The position numbers and the translations under genes were made by a program. A stretch of DNA of 64,000 nt, taken from the NCBI GenBank assembly GCA_907165065.1, contig OU015530.1:53170465-53234464 (forward strand), written 5' to 3'. This DNA is from Caprimulgus europaeus. Taxonomy: Eukaryota; Chordata; Aves; Caprimulgiformes; Caprimulgidae. Below the pieces are notes generated by a model. The model searched no databases, was not told where the DNA came from, and saw only the letters and a list, made by a program, of their open reading frames with translations. Position 1 is the first letter of the stretch. The number at the start of each line of letters is the position of its first letter. This document shows, piece after piece, positions 62,848-64,000 of the stretch.

Positions 62848-63224
62848 TGCGGTGGATGAAGTGACCAACACCTAGATGTGTTCAGGCATTAGCACTTTAT
62901 TGAAGCTTTGCACTGCTTATATACCCTTTTTTTTCTTCCTCCACACCCCAAGCACATGACATTCTTTCACTTTTGATTCATTGCCCCTTATCACACGCAC
63001 ACTTAAACAATCAACATGATTGGATAATTCCACCTGTTCATGAGCCATTCTTTTACTTCTGACTGGTTACTAATTATAGCACACAATAACCCCTTATCTT
63101 GTCTCATACACATTCTTGCTTGTTTGTCTGCTTTGTTTGATTTTCACTTTATGTTCACTCAAAGTCAGGAATTAATTGCTCAAGGCTGAAGCTGCCTGCA
63201 GCTGTGGCTCCTAAAGCACCAACA
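62848..63224 (-). mobile_element. Solo LTR of an endogenous retrovirus, minus strand
   Basis: This 377-bp element begins TG and ends CA and is flanked by an exact six-base duplication (GGGATG). Read on the minus strand it has the promoter and polyadenylation layout of a retroviral LTR: TATATAAGC (complement of 62915-62923) and, about 14 bases later, CAATAAAGTGC (AATAAA complement of 62896-62901). A short TATA-to-AATAAA distance is known from avian alpharetrovirus-like and ERVK-type LTRs. No internal gag, pol or env sequence adjoins it, so recombination between two LTRs has probably removed the provirus. It could still act as a promoter or poly(A) site toward lower coordinates. The class is inferred from duplication length and layout. 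Confidence 0.88.
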
Positions 63225-63230
63225 GGGATG
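63225..63230. repeat. Target-site duplication, right copy
   Basis: Second GGGATG, immediately after the CCAACA end of the LTR. The exact match to the left copy indicates an insertion young enough that neither copy has mutated. Confidence 0.8.
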
Positions 63231-64000
63231 GAGTCCTATAACCACCACTGCAGCTCTTTGCAACAGAAGTTGTCATTGACTCTGGATTTTCACAGCATTA
63301 AGTGTAATGGGTCAGTACCTGGTTGGCTTCTCAGGGCTGCCACAAAATACCATGTTAAGAGCAGGTCTATTTATTAGTATGCTCAGCACTTTTTAAAGTC
63401 CCTGGTGTTCTACAGACAAAGGAAGTATGGGGAGCATGGCCCTATTTTGAGCTCCCAATCTGGAGATTGGGAGGAGTGTATACATCTCCAGTGTGGAATG
63501 GGGACAAGTCATTCCCATTGGACTGTTGCCATGTGGTGGGAACATGCAGTGGTGCAGACAAGGTGAACAGGAGAGCATAAGCGTCCTTAGCACTCCCTTT
63601 CTCTTCTAAGTAAATTTGTGGCAGGTTTAGAAGTGTTTCTGTTGGTGAGTCCATGCGGGCTCATCTCCACCTCCTCATGCTTTGGGGCACAAGATGCATC
63701 AGGGGCAAACACAGGGGTTCACGCCAGGGCCTTTGACCCACGAGGAACTCCTCTTGGCTCATGTAACACACTTCCTCCTCAGCTTCTGGGAGAAAAGCTG
63801 ATTTTCCAGCTTTTTCTGAGTCCTAGCAACTCTGTAGCCCTTGGGATTACCCCCCTTAGCAGGATATGTTTCATTAGCATCTCCAAGGAATGCTGTTAGC
63901 TTGCCTGGAGATGTCACTGCAGGAAGGCTCAGTCCTTTCAGGGCTTCCCACCAGCCTGTCTGGTTTAGTCCACGCAGCACAGTCACTGGCTAAGTGGGGC
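63231..64000. other. Unique noncoding DNA to the window edge
   Basis: No gene or repeat is recognised. Open frames on both strands at 63393-63986 are below 100 codons and lack domains. Confidence 0.45.

Noticed and set aside
1-64000. CRISPR arrays, insertion sequences, phage or bacterial operons
   Set aside because: There are no regularly spaced identical repeats, no long tightly packed frames and no ribosome-binding-site pattern. The CR1 and LTR content shows a bird genome.

Overview
The window looks like nuclear DNA of a bird, and I find no complete or recognisable protein-coding gene, no rRNA or tRNA gene, and no bacterial-style operon. The organism call rests on the repeats. There are four 5'-truncated CR1 LINE copies whose 3' ends carry the avian octamer tails (tandem TTCTATGA or TTCTGTGA), and an older CR1. 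There is also a solo endogenous-retrovirus LTR of class II type, plus remnants of ancient amniote repeats: MIR and L2-type tails, a tRNA-derived SINE piece and palindromic MITE-like elements. The CR1 types resemble those of Neoaves. The species and chromosome cannot be read from the sequence.

Layout. 1-2 kb: an old CR1 followed by a younger CR1, both on +. 2-8.8 kb: unique sequence with a striking 57-nt hairpin at 4.74 kb and a G+C-richer patch at 7.6-8.25 kb that is open on both strands. 8.8-9.7 kb: a MIR remnant and a minus-strand CR1. 12.0-12.27 kb: another CR1. 12.3-24 kb: mostly unique, with a MIR tail at 19.2 kb, a perfect 21-bp inverted repeat at 21.85 kb and an exon-like open block at 22.8-23.2 kb. 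24-32 kb: two L2/MIR-type tails and the longest stop-free frame of the window (27.94-28.67 kb). 32-42 kb: unique sequence with simple repeats. 42-47.2 kb: a cluster of ancient palindromic repeats, a homeodomain-motif-rich block, a SINE remnant and a diverged 54-bp tandem repeat. 47-59 kb: unique sequence with a 14-bp inverted repeat at 52 kb and an L2/MIR-type tail at 58.1 kb. 59-64 kb: a CR1 3' end, two exon-like signals (60.57 and 61.93 kb) and the solo LTR near 63 kb.

I read this as intergenic or long-intron DNA with modest repeat load. Its best candidates for unrecognised function are the hairpins, the frame-preserving tandem repeat, the exon-like blocks with consensus splice signals, and the motif-dense blocks that may be conserved regulatory elements. 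All repeat-family names come from remembered consensus similarity, not a database search. Conservation could not be tested from one sequence.
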